Origin: Trichobilharzia regenti
Taxonomy: Eukaryota; Platyhelminthes; Trematoda; Strigeidida; Schistosomatidae
DNA length: 64,000 bases
Assembly: GCA_944472135.2 (NCBI GenBank)
Contig: OX235262.1
Span: forward strand, 71,610,887-71,674,886
Direction of reading: 5' to 3'
This document shows, piece by piece, positions 33,365 to 45,666 of this stretch (positions within the stretch are counted from its first letter, which is position 1; every line of letters starts with the position of its first letter). The notes under the pieces are model-generated. The model was not told where the DNA came from. It was given only the letters and a program-made list of their open reading frames with translations, and ran no database searches. A program made the position numbers and the translations under genes.

Positions 33365-33610
33365 CCTGACTGATTCGGTGACAATTTGAAATCAGTTAAA
33401 GAACCATTGTAAACTAGAAAGTACTAGACACATGTTTCATGCGAATTTGGGACTCTTCAGTAGTATGTAAGTGTGGTCCTGTAGGAGGTTACATTCATAG
33501 GTCATGGATACCTACTGCTAAAGAGTCCCAGACTGGAAAGTAAGAGATGTCCAGGACTCCCTAGTTTTCAGCAGTTCTCTAACTGAAGTAATTTTGTGAT
33601 CCAACTTGAA
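33365..33610. repeat. Two hammerhead-type SINE pieces, head to head
   Basis: A minus-strand piece (33365-33475) and a plus-strand piece (33490-33610) each hold the hammerhead-like block and the TTCTCTAACTGA-type body. Both lack most of the tRNA head and lie in inverted orientation. Confidence 0.55.
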
Positions 33611-33964
33611 TAACATTGATTTGTATAAAATATGTAATTTCCTTAGAATGAATATTTTATCAAACAATCAGATATATGTGAAATTTATTTAGTTTTCTTC
33701 AACAGATATGGAGGAGTAAAAGAATCGAATGTTGCTATGATAACACAATGTCATATTAATTAGATACGTTTGTTTCAAACATCACTGTGTAACTGTTAAA
33801 ATAAACTTATCTGATATGGAATTACATTCAACCACAGTGTCCAAGTTCTACACTCACATGGTAACAGCAGAAGGCAAGACATGGAAGCAAAGTATACTTT
33901 CAATTGATCAAACCGCTATATATATAATTCTGTTGCTAATGCAGCATTGAACTGTGGGAAAAGT

Positions 33965-34275
33965 ACTCTTGCAACGACAGAAGACAAAGGCTTGGTAATA
34001 GAATTATTATTGAAAAAATCAAGTGGCATATATGCAGATTTTTATGTGCATCATTGTCAGCAGAGAAGTAACGTCTTCTGATTGGTTGTTTTCTTGATGA
34101 AGGTTATCCTGTTATTGCTTTTGTGAACGTTTCTCAGAAAATGAAGCCATATATCTGCGAATCATATTTCCACACGTTCACTCCGTTGTGATTGGTTGGT
34201 GATTTTCTCAACGTTAAGCTTTGTTATTTTTTTTTTCATGACCCTGATTAGGGAAGTAAACTGTTGTCTACAATT
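33965..34275 (-). repeat. Solo LTR-like repeat R, minus copy
   Basis: The reverse complement matches the flanks of the BEL/Pao insertion at 41.6 and 52.4 kb (ATAACAAAGCTTAA, GTGGAAATATGATTC, CAGATATATG) and the copy at 14.2-14.5 kb. It is uninterrupted here, so it serves as an empty-site reference. Confidence 0.55.
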
Positions 34276-34599
34276 TTGACTTGTTCGCAGCCAGCTCTTA
34301 TCACACTCTGTCTCTAACCGCAAATATAATATTCAAATAAATACAGTACACTATTACTAACGCAGTATTGAACTGTGAGAAAACTATACAGTTGGGACGC
34401 ACTGTCTGTATCACATCTCCATAGCATTAACAACTGACTAATGTTTTCGATTGTTCACATTTTATATTCCAGTGAATCTCTCCAGTTTAAACTGCTCATT
34501 GAATTCTTAGAAATAACGTGAAGGCTTCCATTTTATTTCTGTTGTTGTCTTTATCCTATCAGTTGTTTGTCATTGATGTTATTTTCTGTGATGTTACTT

Positions 34600-34770
34600 T
34601 TGTGTGGTGTCTATCAGTAAACATCCAGGACTAGCATTTCGTCCTATTTGATACTTATCAACCGAATACACTTACTCCTCCATTTTGTCCCCAGTGGGAC
34701 TCGAACACAGCTCCCATCGTTTTAAACACCAAAGCGTTATCCACTAGTCCATGAAAGCCACCATCTATAA
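34600..34770 (-). repeat. Sm-alpha-like SINE with decayed hammerhead
   Basis: On the minus strand a tRNA-like head (GGACTAGTGGATAACGC, B box GTTCGAGTCCCAC) leads to a hammerhead remnant at 34622-34664. The core reads TGATAA, followed by AATAGGACGAAATGC and GTCCTGG. Stem I is lost, and G8 of the core is changed. Confidence 0.6.
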
Positions 34771-34959
34771 AACGGGAATCACTTGTTATTTGGTGAAATG
34801 ATTATTTTGAATTTCTTGTTGATTGATTCTGTCGGACAGAACTGCTTGGTCTATGTTTACATGACAGCTCCTAACAATAACTCCAACTATTATTTTGTAG
34901 CTGTAACAGAACTATTGTTAATAAAGTGACTAAAAGGTGGATAAATGCAACATAATTTA

Positions 34960-35215
34960 CCCACTTTGTCCATATTGACCACTTTTTCCCCTTTTCCGCA
35001 TGTTCGGAAAAATTTTCATGTCCCACTTTCTTCCTGTTTTATCCACATTTTTACCTATTTACCCCATGCGTGAAAAGCCCAAAAATTAACCAATCTACCC
35101 ATGTTATTCTCGAAAATAGCCCAATTTTTCTAATTTGCCCACTTCTGAACGGAAAATTGCCCGTGCTTTTACCCATATATTCCAGGTCTAAAATAAAATT
35201 CTCCGACTGGGTAAG
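34960..35215 (+). repeat. Pyrimidine-rich stretch with recurring CCCA/CCAC units
   Basis: Plus-strand T/C-rich sequence in which short words such as TACCCA, GACCAC, TGCCCA and GCCCAA recur every 15-30 bases. It looks like a very decayed minisatellite. No coding signal. Confidence 0.3.
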
Positions 35216-35449
35216 TTGCTAATTTTTTTTTGTTGCTAAATGGTAGACTAATAGAAGGATTAGAGTAAGAATTTGCGTAAAAATTCATCAAACAAACTTT
35301 TGTTCACCAAAAATCAGGAAAAATAGAGGAAAAAGAAATAACAGTACGATAAACCAACTCAGAATACATAGTAGAAAGAAAGCCCAAATAGTTACTAGTA
35401 AATGTTTTCGGAATTTCAGGGATCATAAGGTATGACTACATTTGCGTCA

Positions 35450-36195
35450 GCATGAATGACTTTCTTTCCAAGCCAAGGAAATTCTTCAAAAATCTTTACT
35501 AGTACTGTGTTGATGATCTGGCCTAGATTACTTTTTGTGAATAAAATCAAAAATTGGTTGCTTGCTAGACTGGTGTCATTTTTTCAAGATAATTCTTCTT
35601 TGGTTGGTAGTGATCTTTTAAAAGTCAGTGATTTAGCATATATTTCAACCTGCTCAATCTACAAGGATCAGTTTGCAAATCTTCTGCTGTCAGTCTGCAT
35701 AAAGAACAAGTTTCGGATTTTCACCACCACCTTCAAGTCGGTCCTTCTATGCGGGTCAGACACTTGCACTACATGTCACGAAAAGTATTTTCAACAGGTG
35801 GCTGCAGACATTCATCAACATTGCCCTCTTCGTTGGCTGCATACTGAAGATCAGTTGACCGGCCAGAAAAAATTAGTAACAAGAAACAAGAGCCGATCAC
35901 TCAACAACTGTGTTGAAGAAAATACAGATAGGTCTGGCATACATTGAGGAGACCGTCAAATGATATCATAAGCCAGGCCCTTGAGTGGAATCTAAATGAG
36001 AAGCGACGAGTGAGTCGTCAATGCAAGGATGACATGAAGGAAATCGTATGAGGAAGAGATGGGAGAGTTTGGGCAATCGTGACTCAGCTGAAGAGGATGG
36101 TAGAAAATATAAGAAAGTGGAGATGTTTTGTTGAAGCCCTGTGTTCCACTCGGGTCCCCATGGAACAATAATAATAATAAATAATAATCTATAAG
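35450..36195 (+). mobile_element. RTE (SR2-like) LINE, 3' fragment
   Basis: FRIFTTTFKSVLLCGSDTC, then CPLRWLHTEDQL, then ALEWNLNEKRR and a MVENIRKWR..VEALCS block in shifted frames follow the end of SR2-type RTE reverse transcriptases. It finishes in an AAT-repeat tail (36165-36190). Several stops; dead. Confidence 0.65.
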
Positions 36196-36539
36196 GATGC
36201 ATTATTTTGGAATCACTAGTAAAGTTTATTCGCAATCTGAATGAGAATCATCAACATTTTCAGTCTGCACCATTCATCACTACGATCTACAGTTGTTCAT
36301 GTCTAGAAACTTTTAGTTTTACTTGATGTTTAACTTGACTACTACGTACTCAACTTCTTCTTTTGTCTATAAAAGTAGATTTTACAAACTGATAGTATGT
36401 AACATGTTGCTAGTTTTTTTCAAATACGCAAGATCGTAAATGAGTTAGAATTTTAGTTACAGGTTGGATAATTTAATTACTCATGGTAAAAGTATGTTTA
36501 TTTTGGAATGTGTTTTCACTCATTTGGTAATAACATATT

Positions 36540-36760
36540 TTCAAGTGTTAGTTCATAGGGATATGATCTATTTCAAGTTTGATCATCCTTTAGTACTAGT
36601 AAGAGGACCATTGAAAACCAGGGAGTAGTGGACACTTGATTTGTCCTAGTTTGAGACTTTTCATCAGTACGTACTCGTGACCCCACTGGGGATCGAACCT
36701 AGGACTTTCACGTCGCATGTCACTGAGCCCCTGGGATTGAATCTAATGGCCGATAATTTC
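36540..36760 (-). repeat. Hammerhead-type SINE
   Basis: A minus-strand copy with the tRNA head, a B-box-like GGTTCGATCCCC, and a hammerhead-like block at 36625-36670 (stem I strands CAGTAC and GTAGTG, now partly mismatched). Confidence 0.6.
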
Positions 36761-36949
36761 TAGCTCCTGATAATCCCCGATGTACAGCGACACCACTAGC
36801 CAATGTGATCGGTGCGTATTTGTCCTGACACTTGATCTGGTAGATCCCACTGATCACAACTTCTAACTAAAACTCTAGGCAATTTTGCCCTGTAGTAAGT
36901 AACTAGTGTGCATAAGACTAATGTTAATATCGTGAATTGACAAAAACAC

Positions 36950-37020
36950 TGTTCACTACTCCCAGGTTTTCAGTGGTTATCTAACTGGTATCAGTTCGTA
37001 ATGAAACTTGAAGTAAATTA
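36950..37020 (+). repeat. SINE 3' body fragment
   Basis: Only the CACTACTCCCAGG..TTTTCAGTGGTTATCTAACTGG part of the hammerhead-type SINE is present. Confidence 0.45.
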
Positions 37021-37692
37021 CTTATTGAGCGGTTTCCAGTTTTACTCACCACTAACATCTCCGATTATAACATATTCACCGTTGTAATATATTTAGTCAC
37101 GTAGCAATAAGTCATGCCCTTCAATTCTGAACAAGTACATTTCCTGTTACAGGAGTAATTGTAAGAGTTTGAAGCATCTCATATGAAACTGATTGAAACT
37201 CCTACTAATATGTCATCTTTATAGTTTTTTCCCATATTGGGAAAATTTATTCTGTTCTGAAGTTAGTCACTCGATTTATGTATTACGCAGATGCTAGAAT
37301 TATCTTTGATTCAGGTTTAGAAGGTTTGAGGATTCATTCAAAGTGCCATTGGCCGAACTGGATAGTGCAGTGAAAGTTTGTGTTCTCCCCTGCAAACTTA
37401 GATCTAGCGAACATGCAAAGTATTTAAATCTTATTTTTTTCATAATGCGCTCGTGAATAGTGATTTTGATGAAAAAATTCAAATCCTTCCTAAATGATTT
37501 GGAGAAAACACATCATTATTCAATGTTCTTTATCCAGATAGCTCAGCGGTGATTTCCTTACTTTTGCTGGTAAAGTGAGTCCTGCATATGGAAATTCCCA
37601 GTTGGGTTCATTTGCAGTTTACGTTCTCCCACTGACACTGCAACAGACTCTTGAACTCTTGAGTGAAAATAACTACTGTCCTTTAAGTAATG

Positions 37693-37696
<4 letters not shown>

Positions 37697-37731
<35 letters not shown>
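37697..37731. repeat. (AT)n microsatellite
   Basis: An uninterrupted AT dinucleotide run of about 35 bases. Confidence 0.9.
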
Positions 37732-37732
<1 letters not shown>

Positions 37733-37739
37733 TCGTCAA

Positions 37740-40480
37740 AACTAGTTATAGTTTTAGAAGATCTTCAGTTTCTGCTACCGTCAAGAAGCCTCCCAATAGT
37801 TATATGGTCTATGAAGCATGAAATTACATTTGTATGTGTTCAGATAAGAAACACAGTTGTATGGAATTCTAACGACATGGACGTAAAGAAGAACTTTTGT
37901 GAGCTTATCCTCGATAATACTCTTTCAAATCTACCCAGTTATAAATCGATGTCCACTTCTATGAAAAAAGATCAAGGTGATTTACTAATGTTTCTGACAT
38001 TCGAGTCCTGAATAAACAGAAATATCCTGACGAATCCTTGAATAACCATGCAATTCGAATTCATTTTAGTATGAATTTGATATCGCTAGGAAACTGCCAT
38101 GAGATTAAATATCCACCAGTTTGTGTTGCATGTAATGTCGCTAGAAATGTTTCCAGTTGTATTGTAAAATTAGCTATTGAAATTACTTGTGACGCTGGAT
38201 TCACGTCAGATAATATAGACGTGTATGTCACCTTATGAATTATCCTGATCTGGACACTCGGGTATCGACTGAATTGATAAACTTGAAGAGCACCATAATA
38301 AATCTAGAGGTAAAATTAATAGGTCAAACTGAATTAACTTCATATATATACTGAATAAACATCTAGAACACCTGAGGAAAGTGTTTGAAGTTTTGTTTAA
38401 GTAGGTACGCATGCGGCCAGGTTTAGAGGCCAATTTTTGCTGGTAACACGCACATTCTCAGAGTACGTAGTGTGGGCACACTAACCAGACAAATTTTAAA
38501 CTCTTTTCCCCACATAACCTTGATATTTTATCCTACTTATTTGTATAACTCATCCCGGCGTATTTCTAAAAAACTACGTCTTTTTGATTTGTGTCCAGTT
38601 TTCAGTGCCTACAGGTTAGTTAACGCACCGATTAAGTGGGCAATTAAGCTTAGTGTGTTGATTTAGACTGGCGTAGTGTAGCGTTTCAGCAGCTCAACTA
38701 ATAATTACCAAGTGGCAAGCTTGAGTGACATTTTCCGTTATATCTCGAGTTAATTTCTCCATACTTTCACTTATCATTGGCTGTATAATTTCTCTATTTA
38801 TCACCTTAAGTACTTACACTCTTTTTTATCTATGTTACATTATAACTATGATGTTTTGTTATATTCACTCACCAAGGCTTATCGCAACGATGCATGCTCA
38901 AACGATAGTTTCACTGCAGTTCTTCACCTTCTAGGCACATCAAATATCTACTTGGGTCTCTCAAGTCGAAGCTTAGTTTGGGCTGTAGAGTATCCACTCA
39001 CGAGTTACTAGGCATAAATGAATTGTCGCCATTCCCGAAAACTTCATTGAGGAGGTTTCTGATGTGCTTGATGTTTCCTCCTCAAACATGTGTGGCGGAC
39101 CTTAGACTGTGTTAACCTAATGTACCAAATTCGAATAGAAATAAAAATATCAAATCAGTAAAATTATTGGAGGAATATATTAAAGTTTGTTACTTGGATT
39201 ATTACAAGGTCCGAATCCACAATTAACTTAGCAGAATCCAGAAGTATTGTGAGAAGACTGCTCCAATCTTAATTCTCGAATATCAGTATTTAGAGAGGTC
39301 GGTCAAGATAACGTAGGAAGAAAATACGGCGTCCCTGCGAAATCTTGAAATAGAAGGTAGGTAATTAGAATTGGCCGATGGCAGATGAGATGGTTGAGAA
39401 GACGGAGAGTTGTAGGCAGAACTATATTTCCATTCAAATAACGAGGTTAAGTTCAAAGTACAGAGATTCTGGTTAAAAAAGGAATGTACAATATGTTCAT
39501 TTCTCACATAGTAGCAAAAGTTGGATAAGTTTATTTTTGATGTCTCCACACATGTACGACCATCTGAAGACCTCTCCAGGATAGCTATGAATTGTCCCTC
39601 CTCGACATTTTCAGCCTGTAAATGATTGAAGAGACTCGTCAGTTCAATTAAACGCCAGCCGTTTTGTCTTCTACAGTCATTTTGTCTGTATGTGCCGAAT
39701 GAATCACTTTGCAGACAAATGGATATTCAAGGTATAAGAGCATAGCTGCAGTGCAGTGGTGTGATTATGTATACCCATATCCTGTCTATACTTCCATTAA
39801 TAAATATATCCTTGAACAGCCGTAAGTACAAAATTCTTCCTTCATTAGATGGAGCAGTATTAGTAGCACCCTCCCTACTCGGTTAGGTGGGCCAAGCTAA
39901 AGAATCATCAGGTAGTTCAGCCAAAGCACAGGTATAACAGGGCAAATGGCCACACAACAACCATAGGCAATAATTCTGGTTAAATCCATCGAGAAGCCAG
40001 CTCGAAATTGTTCAAGCAAAGTAACTAAGTGGTTTCTTAGGAGCCCACCTAGTTGTTACTTCAGATGAAACAGTTAATTGCTGGTTTGAAAATGATGACA
40101 CTTCTTCGATAACTGTAGCTGCAAAGACAGCCCCGGAGGGCGCAAGGAATTCCAGTGCCCTCTCACAACTCATCTTTAATGGAGATGCCTAGCAGAGCTG
40201 TAGAAACCACCTGATAAACCACAGGCATTGCTACCACGCTAACTGAGGACTTTTGCCATTGCAAATAAACTCCTTAAATCAAGGAATCTCCAAGTTTTGA
40301 CGCAGTGGGAGTTGTGTGGTATTAAGAAGACTATAGCAACATGTCCTTTACATAGTCTTGCACCTCACTTCAGCATCAAATTTGTTTCACTTTAGGAAAA
40401 TGATTTGAAGTTACAAAACTCGCGATTCGCAATGTTCTGGTACCATTAAAGTTGTACAACCAATGCCCAAAAGTGTACTA
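37740..40480. other. Intergenic DNA, no gene seen
   Basis: Several short open frames without recognisable domains. I see no supported gene or repeat family. Confidence 0.3.
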
Positions 40481-40489
40481 GCCACTGCA

Positions 40490-41582
40490 CCTTTTAAACC
40501 AATGCGTTGTAAGTTGATGTGTGGTGGCAAATAACACTGCTCATGAACCACACCATTATGACTACTTCTTTGCTACAGCCCGTCTCACTGGGCTACGCTT
40601 CCCTTTTGATACCGAAGCACAAGCTAGGATAATCACACCTACAGCCGAGAAGCCTCTGACGTCAGCTTCTTCACATTTACATGGCGCTAACGGTATTTGC
40701 GTCACAAAATAAGGTTGAAAACTCCACAGTCGCACTATTGGGCCTCGCCATTCTTCCATGGTGGCCAATGTCACCACTAACATTATTGGCATTAATCTCT
40801 TACAGCACTATCAGGTGCTGAAATATTCTGACAGGCATAGGTTGACAGATTATATTCTACTCTTCCTTTCTGGTAATGTCACTCTTATGACACCTCCCAA
40901 CCTATTTTATATAATGCCCAACACGTCATTACACCATTTTCAAACGATCCTTCACTGAAATTCCTGTACTCAATTTTTATGTCCCCTACGTGATCTGCAC
41001 TGTCGCTCGTCGTATCCTTCTGAATGACCCACCTGTAATCGCTAAAAAACTTTAGTTCCCTCTAGGGGAAATTCAGACCAACAAGAGTGAGTTCAAACAC
41101 GTGCTCAAAATGGCGACAATCAAACCATCTAACAACCCATAGTCTTCAACTCCACATATGCTGCCTAAAAACGCCCGAATGGCCCCATATTGCTACTCAT
41201 TTCCTTACATACATGACTGCATTCCCGAAGGGCGCACCGGTATTCAGTATGCTCCATCTAAAACTTGCCTGTCCTCAGATTTTTGATGGTGCTTCAAATC
41301 CTGCATTTTTCTGTCCTTCTGAGTTTCTTCGCAAAGCAACCAGTAAATTTCAGCTTTTTATCCATAATGTTTTTCGTTGTGCAGATGAAGAAATTCATCA
41401 AGATCACCGAAGACAAGTTTTCTGCCAACTCTACAGACATTTGATAAGAGTCAACCAGTCCAAGCTCCAGGTTCATACCGACCCTGTGGTTACTTTTGGT
41501 CATGTTGTGATGAGAACGGGGTGCAAGATAAAAATTGCATATAACAATCTACGTCTATGCTCACGTCTCGAAACAGCTTCAT
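40490..41582 (+). pseudogene. Gypsy-type pol relic (protease and RT)
   Basis: The first part reads RLTGLRFPFDTEAQARI (a broken retropepsin active site), a GANG block, then NIIGINLLQHYQVLKYSDRH (the ILG-type end of the protease). From 41080, in another frame, RT blocks follow: FPKGAPVFSMLHLKLA, ATSKFQLFIHNVFR, DEEIHQDHRRQVFCQL and IRVNQSKLQVHTD, with FGHVV at the end. The RT catalytic aspartates are not recoverable. It belongs to a different lineage from the array at 19.9-31.2 kb. The adjoining LTR-like repeat R could be its 3' LTR. Confidence 0.6.
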
Positions 41583-41677
41583 GAGAAAAATAATAACAAA
41601 GCTTAAAATTAAGAAAATCACCAGCTAGTCACAGAGGAGTTAAAGTGTGGAAATATGATTCACAGATATATGCCTTG
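41583..41677 (+). repeat. Repeat R, left half, split by the BEL/Pao element
   Basis: It matches the reverse complement of 34150-34240 up to CAGATATATG and ends in the target duplication CCTTG (41673-41677). The remainder resumes at 52402. Confidence 0.6.
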
Positions 41678-41711
41678 TGTCAATGGAGTTGAAGATTGAA
41701 CGATCAATTCT
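41678..41711 (+). repeat. BEL/Pao 5' LTR, first 34 bases
   Basis: It matches the start of the 3' LTR at 52041 for 33 bases, then is cut by the insertion at 41712. The LTR resumes at about 45332. Confidence 0.85.
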
Positions 41712-44700
41712 GAAAGAGGCTACAGTCAGTTTCAAGGTCATGATGAGTTCCTGCGTCGGCTGGTTATATGTTTTCGTGAATTCGATTTCCATTGAATTTT
41801 AAAGGTTTTTTTGCATGTTTTTCCCATTTTGCAGTGTGTAGATCAGTTTATGTCACTGGATACTACTATTAAGGTGATTTTTAGCCTAAAGTTCGCAGTT
41901 TTTATGTTGGTAGTCAAGGGTTATGGTGAACCTTTAATGATTCAGCCAAATAAGGTAAACTTTTATAATATAGTAACCTTATTCAATAAGTAAACTGCCT
42001 AACCGTTCTGCTATTGTTTGAGATTAAAACTAAGAGCTGGTTTCTTATCATGATTGAAAGTAAATGGAACCGACTGGGTTTGCTTATCCGCTCTGTTCCA
42101 TCCCTCACAGGACAAATTAGTTTCGAACTAGCGTTATTTCAGAACTAAAAGACTCAATTCAGCACCTAGGTATCATTGTAAGCATGACCAGCGTTATTTG
42201 AGAAAATGGTGGGTAAATAAGAGCTTCATTTACCATAAAAAGGCCTTATCGATGAATAGGTTAGAATAAGTTTATGAATATAGTAGGCTTGGTGGTGTTG
42301 CGGTCTAAGTGATAAATCGTATTAATCACCGTTATTCATGATATGCTATGAACCGCAAATGCTCGGCTGAAAAACGTAGTAAATAAGGCACAGATCGTTT
42401 TAATTTCTAAGTGACTTTCAAAGCGCTCTCTTAACGAAACAATCAACCAAAGTATTCTTTAAACTGTCGGTCTTAGCCTTTTGAAAGGAAAGGAAGTGTA
42501 ACTGCAGTTTATACATACATGTTTATATTCTGAATACAAATGGAAATAAAAAGGTAATACAAATATTTTCACAAAAATAATCGATTAACAGGGGCACGTC
42601 GTAATCTTAAAGTTGTTTGCGGTTCATTTGCTAGCAAACTGTCCAACCTTCTGGTAAACTCCGCTATTTCCCGCAGTGCAGCATCCGGATTTCTTCGGTT
42701 CAGACTGTTGAGACGACATCTTAAGCGTTCATAAGCATTTCGAAACGCGTTGTTTGGTTCCGGTATTAACCGGATGGCCCTCGGAATGTTGTCCGTTGTG
42801 TTATATACACGTGTCCACCTCTCACTATTCCTCAGAATATCTAAGAGTAACATTTAAAGAAATGGAACATACCACAATTTAGATATGAGTTCAAGAACGC
42901 CTCAACGACATGTGCACAAGGCAAATTGTATGCGCAGTATGTCCAACATGTGCATTTCGCCTCGTTCCTGTTTACGAAGAATATGTGACCACCTTCTGCG
43001 TAAACAACTGAGGTAGAAGATATTGAATGGAAGAAGAAGGAACGCCTTTGTAAATCTAACACAACTTTCTGGGCAGCAAACGGTGTGAGACTCCGTAAAT
43101 GAGACTTCAGGGAATTAGGTACCTAGGATAAATCGTAAATTATCTTCGAACTTACATCGTAATTGTAGTATTTAGCAAGCATCCACTGGCCCTGACGTAT
43201 TTTACGCATGGTTGTGTGGTCGATCCACCTCCATATTTTCCATAGCGTCAGTTCCATAGGATCACCTTTACGTAGATATCTTTTCAACTGCCTATGAGCA
43301 TTCTCAACTCTGTTGTTAGTATTGTTCCCCATGCTGATGGTGAACCTGTTGCACGATGCAGCCCAATATTTGCGTGTTCTTAGCCAGTACCTTCTAATGT
43401 AAGCACCAGCCTCAGCGTCTACAATACTTATGAGGTTTAGGTAACGCCAAAACCTTTGGCAATATACTCTGATTTGCTAACCTACCTGTCATAACTGCGC
43501 GTGTGCGCCATTCGATACAACCACTTTTTAACAAGCTGGTTTGGGAACTGTTTTCCCTATGTCAGTTAATGGGAATGTAACTTACCTTCCTTCTGAATGC
43601 CTGGCATACATGGAAAAGACACAAAACAATATTGCAACTAGGGAATTCCTCCTTTAGGGCTTTCATCTGTGCAGTTGCACAGTCGACAGTGAATGTTAAT
43701 GTTTTCGATGTATCCACCATAAATCTCTTAAACGTTTGCAATATCTCCTTGATATCTGCAAACGTTTCTCTCCTAGTAAGAGCAAACAAAACAGTCCTTC
43801 CTCTTCCGAATCCATCAGTCACAACAAACTGATATAAAGGCCATCTGTAACAAATTTGGAAAAGGAATTATACCTTGTTGTACTGAAACTTACCCCATCT
43901 TATTCGTTTTGTAAGTACAATCGATTCCAACTACTTCTGGAAACTTATGATACACGTCTATCATATCATTACGAGCAAAAATGATTTTAGATACAAAGCC
44001 TGCGTTGTCCTGCAAAACTTTAACTGGACCTGTCTGCCTCAGTCGATGAAGCAGCTCTTCCAAACAACCAATTTCTATTCTACTGCACCATTTATTTTGA
44101 TAGGACTTACGTTTATTTATCTTAGCCCGCATGTTTTTAATATCGTTATACAGGAGCGCTTTTCCGAACTTCTCATGTGCTAGATCCATGATTTCATGGA
44201 CATCAGTATTCCTTTCAATGAACGGTTGGATAATTGCCATTTCTTGTGATGATAACCGACGTCTAGATACATCGGTGGACATAAAACTTGCTGTGCAGGG
44301 ATGGTTATGCACAGTTTTGTACTTGGTTATCATGTATACGTTGGATTTCCGCTGGACTAGAATTATTGACTGACATGATGTACTTTTGAACCTTAAAATT
44401 TTTAAAATTTGCACACGCAGCCAACTTACCCTCTGTTCCTAAAGCCAGCACCTCGGGGAGCACGATGACTTCCAAAAGTGCATTTAAACTTAACAAACTT
44501 GTAGTCATCAGCACCGGGTCGATCTTTTTTACTTGAATCAACACGATAGGATGTATTGGATTCCTTTCAAAGAAATAAAGAACAACTTAGTTAGTACCTT
44601 CATAAATGTGTCTAAAGCTTCCTTAAATTGTGTCCATGTATAAAATATACAACACAACATTATCCTTTGGAATATAGCTGTTACATCACACAATAAAGGT

Positions 44701-45331
44701 TATATATTTCTTGAAGTAGACGCAGTAGGAGTACTTTGCAACATCATTTAATCGTTTTAACAATTCCTAACGTGCACAACACTATGACTTCAAGTAAATA
44801 AACACTAGTATACATTTCAGTGCTTATATGCCACTGGCCATGACCTTGTCAATTTACTTCATTTATGCTGACGTAGTACGCACAATTCCCACAATTCATT
44901 GAAGTGACAACTTAAAAAAGTAGATTAGTTACTACATACATATTTCTACATGTAATAATTCAGGACACATTAAATTTATAGAAATGGTGGTTGAATTATA
45001 TTCGCCTAGTAACCAAAATGGCATACATCCTATTTTGGAATTAAAATAAATGCATCAAAATTATTGTTGATTTATATTCACTTTCCGGACATTCTCATAC
45101 ATCTCAATATACTTTAAACATCAACAATGCATCCAAATAGCGTGTGACTGTCACACTACACTCACACCAAAAAAATTAACACGCCATTATATTATGGTAA
45201 GGTAAGCCCGAAATTTTACTGACTGTAAATTTCCGTGTAAAAATAAAGAGATTGGCGCTCTAATTTATATTTTAGACCAATAAAAAGCCAGCTAGCCAAC
45301 AGCCAACAAAAAATTGCCTATATCTATTGTC
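41712..45331 (-). mobile_element. Mutator-like (MULE) DNA transposon inserted in the BEL LTR
   Basis: It is flanked by a 9-bp near-duplication, ATCAATTCT (41703-41711) and AACAATTCT (45332-45340), the size expected for MULEs. The minus strand encodes a complete-looking transposase. I could not find terminal inverted repeats. Only a 10-base TACAGTCAGT is inverted near the two ends, at unequal distances. Either it is a non-TIR MULE or the outer parts contain other DNA. Confidence 0.65.
42569..44640 (-). CDS. MULE transposase, eight exons with micro-introns
   Basis: Exons on the minus strand: about 44640-44598, 44563-44430, 44391-43894, 43844-43586, 43547-43486, 43426-43156, 43122-42873 and 42840-42569. 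Exons 2-8 sum to 1746 bases, 581 codons plus stop, with every phase consistent. The introns are 34, 38, 49, 38, 59, 33 and 32 bases, all GT-AG. Order of domains: a FLYWCH/FAR1-like zinc-binding region (YRVDSSKK, KSTSC, VHNHPC), then the transposase core. The core holds VVGIDCTYKTN (first Asp), FVVTDGFGRGR, FTVDCATAQM (second Asp), CLFHVCQAFRRK, and NNRVENAHRQLKRYL (probable Glu). A SWIM zinc finger follows (CTCWTYCAYNLPCAH). The family cuts and pastes DNA in the nucleus. The true start codon and any 5' exon are not resolved. Confidence 0.75.
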
Positions 45332-45666
45332 AACAATTCTTGGTAGTTTGCTCAAAACCAACTCCCCAATTTTCGCGGAGGCATCAATACGACAGTCATC
45401 GTCTCATCGGTCGCTGTTCAGAAAGAAGTCAGCAGTAAGCCATCAGAAGTAATATTGTGATTTATTATTGTAATATTTGTTCACAGACCCTAGTAAAAAC
45501 ATTATTTTTATATGTTGGTGTAACAATAAAGAATCCTCGAGTCACCAATCGGTCTTTTGGTTTTTTCGTCCGTTATTACTAAGCGTTTCTGAAAAACTGC
45601 AAGGAACAGCGTGGGCCCGAGCGTAGCAAGAGCTGGGCATTAACGGTTTATGAGACGTGGCTGACA
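45332..45666 (+). repeat. BEL/Pao 5' LTR, remainder
   Basis: Nearly identical to 52074-52401, ending GGCTGACA. It holds AATAAAGAATCC at about 45524, a likely polyadenylation signal. Its first bases include the duplicated target of the MULE. Confidence 0.85.

Noticed and set aside
37535..37605. tRNA-like A box (TAGCTCAGCGGTGA)
   Set aside because: No matching B box or acceptor stem was found at the right spacing.
41712..45331. Terminal inverted repeats of the MULE
   Set aside because: Only a 10-base inverted word was found, at unequal distances from the two ends, which may be chance.
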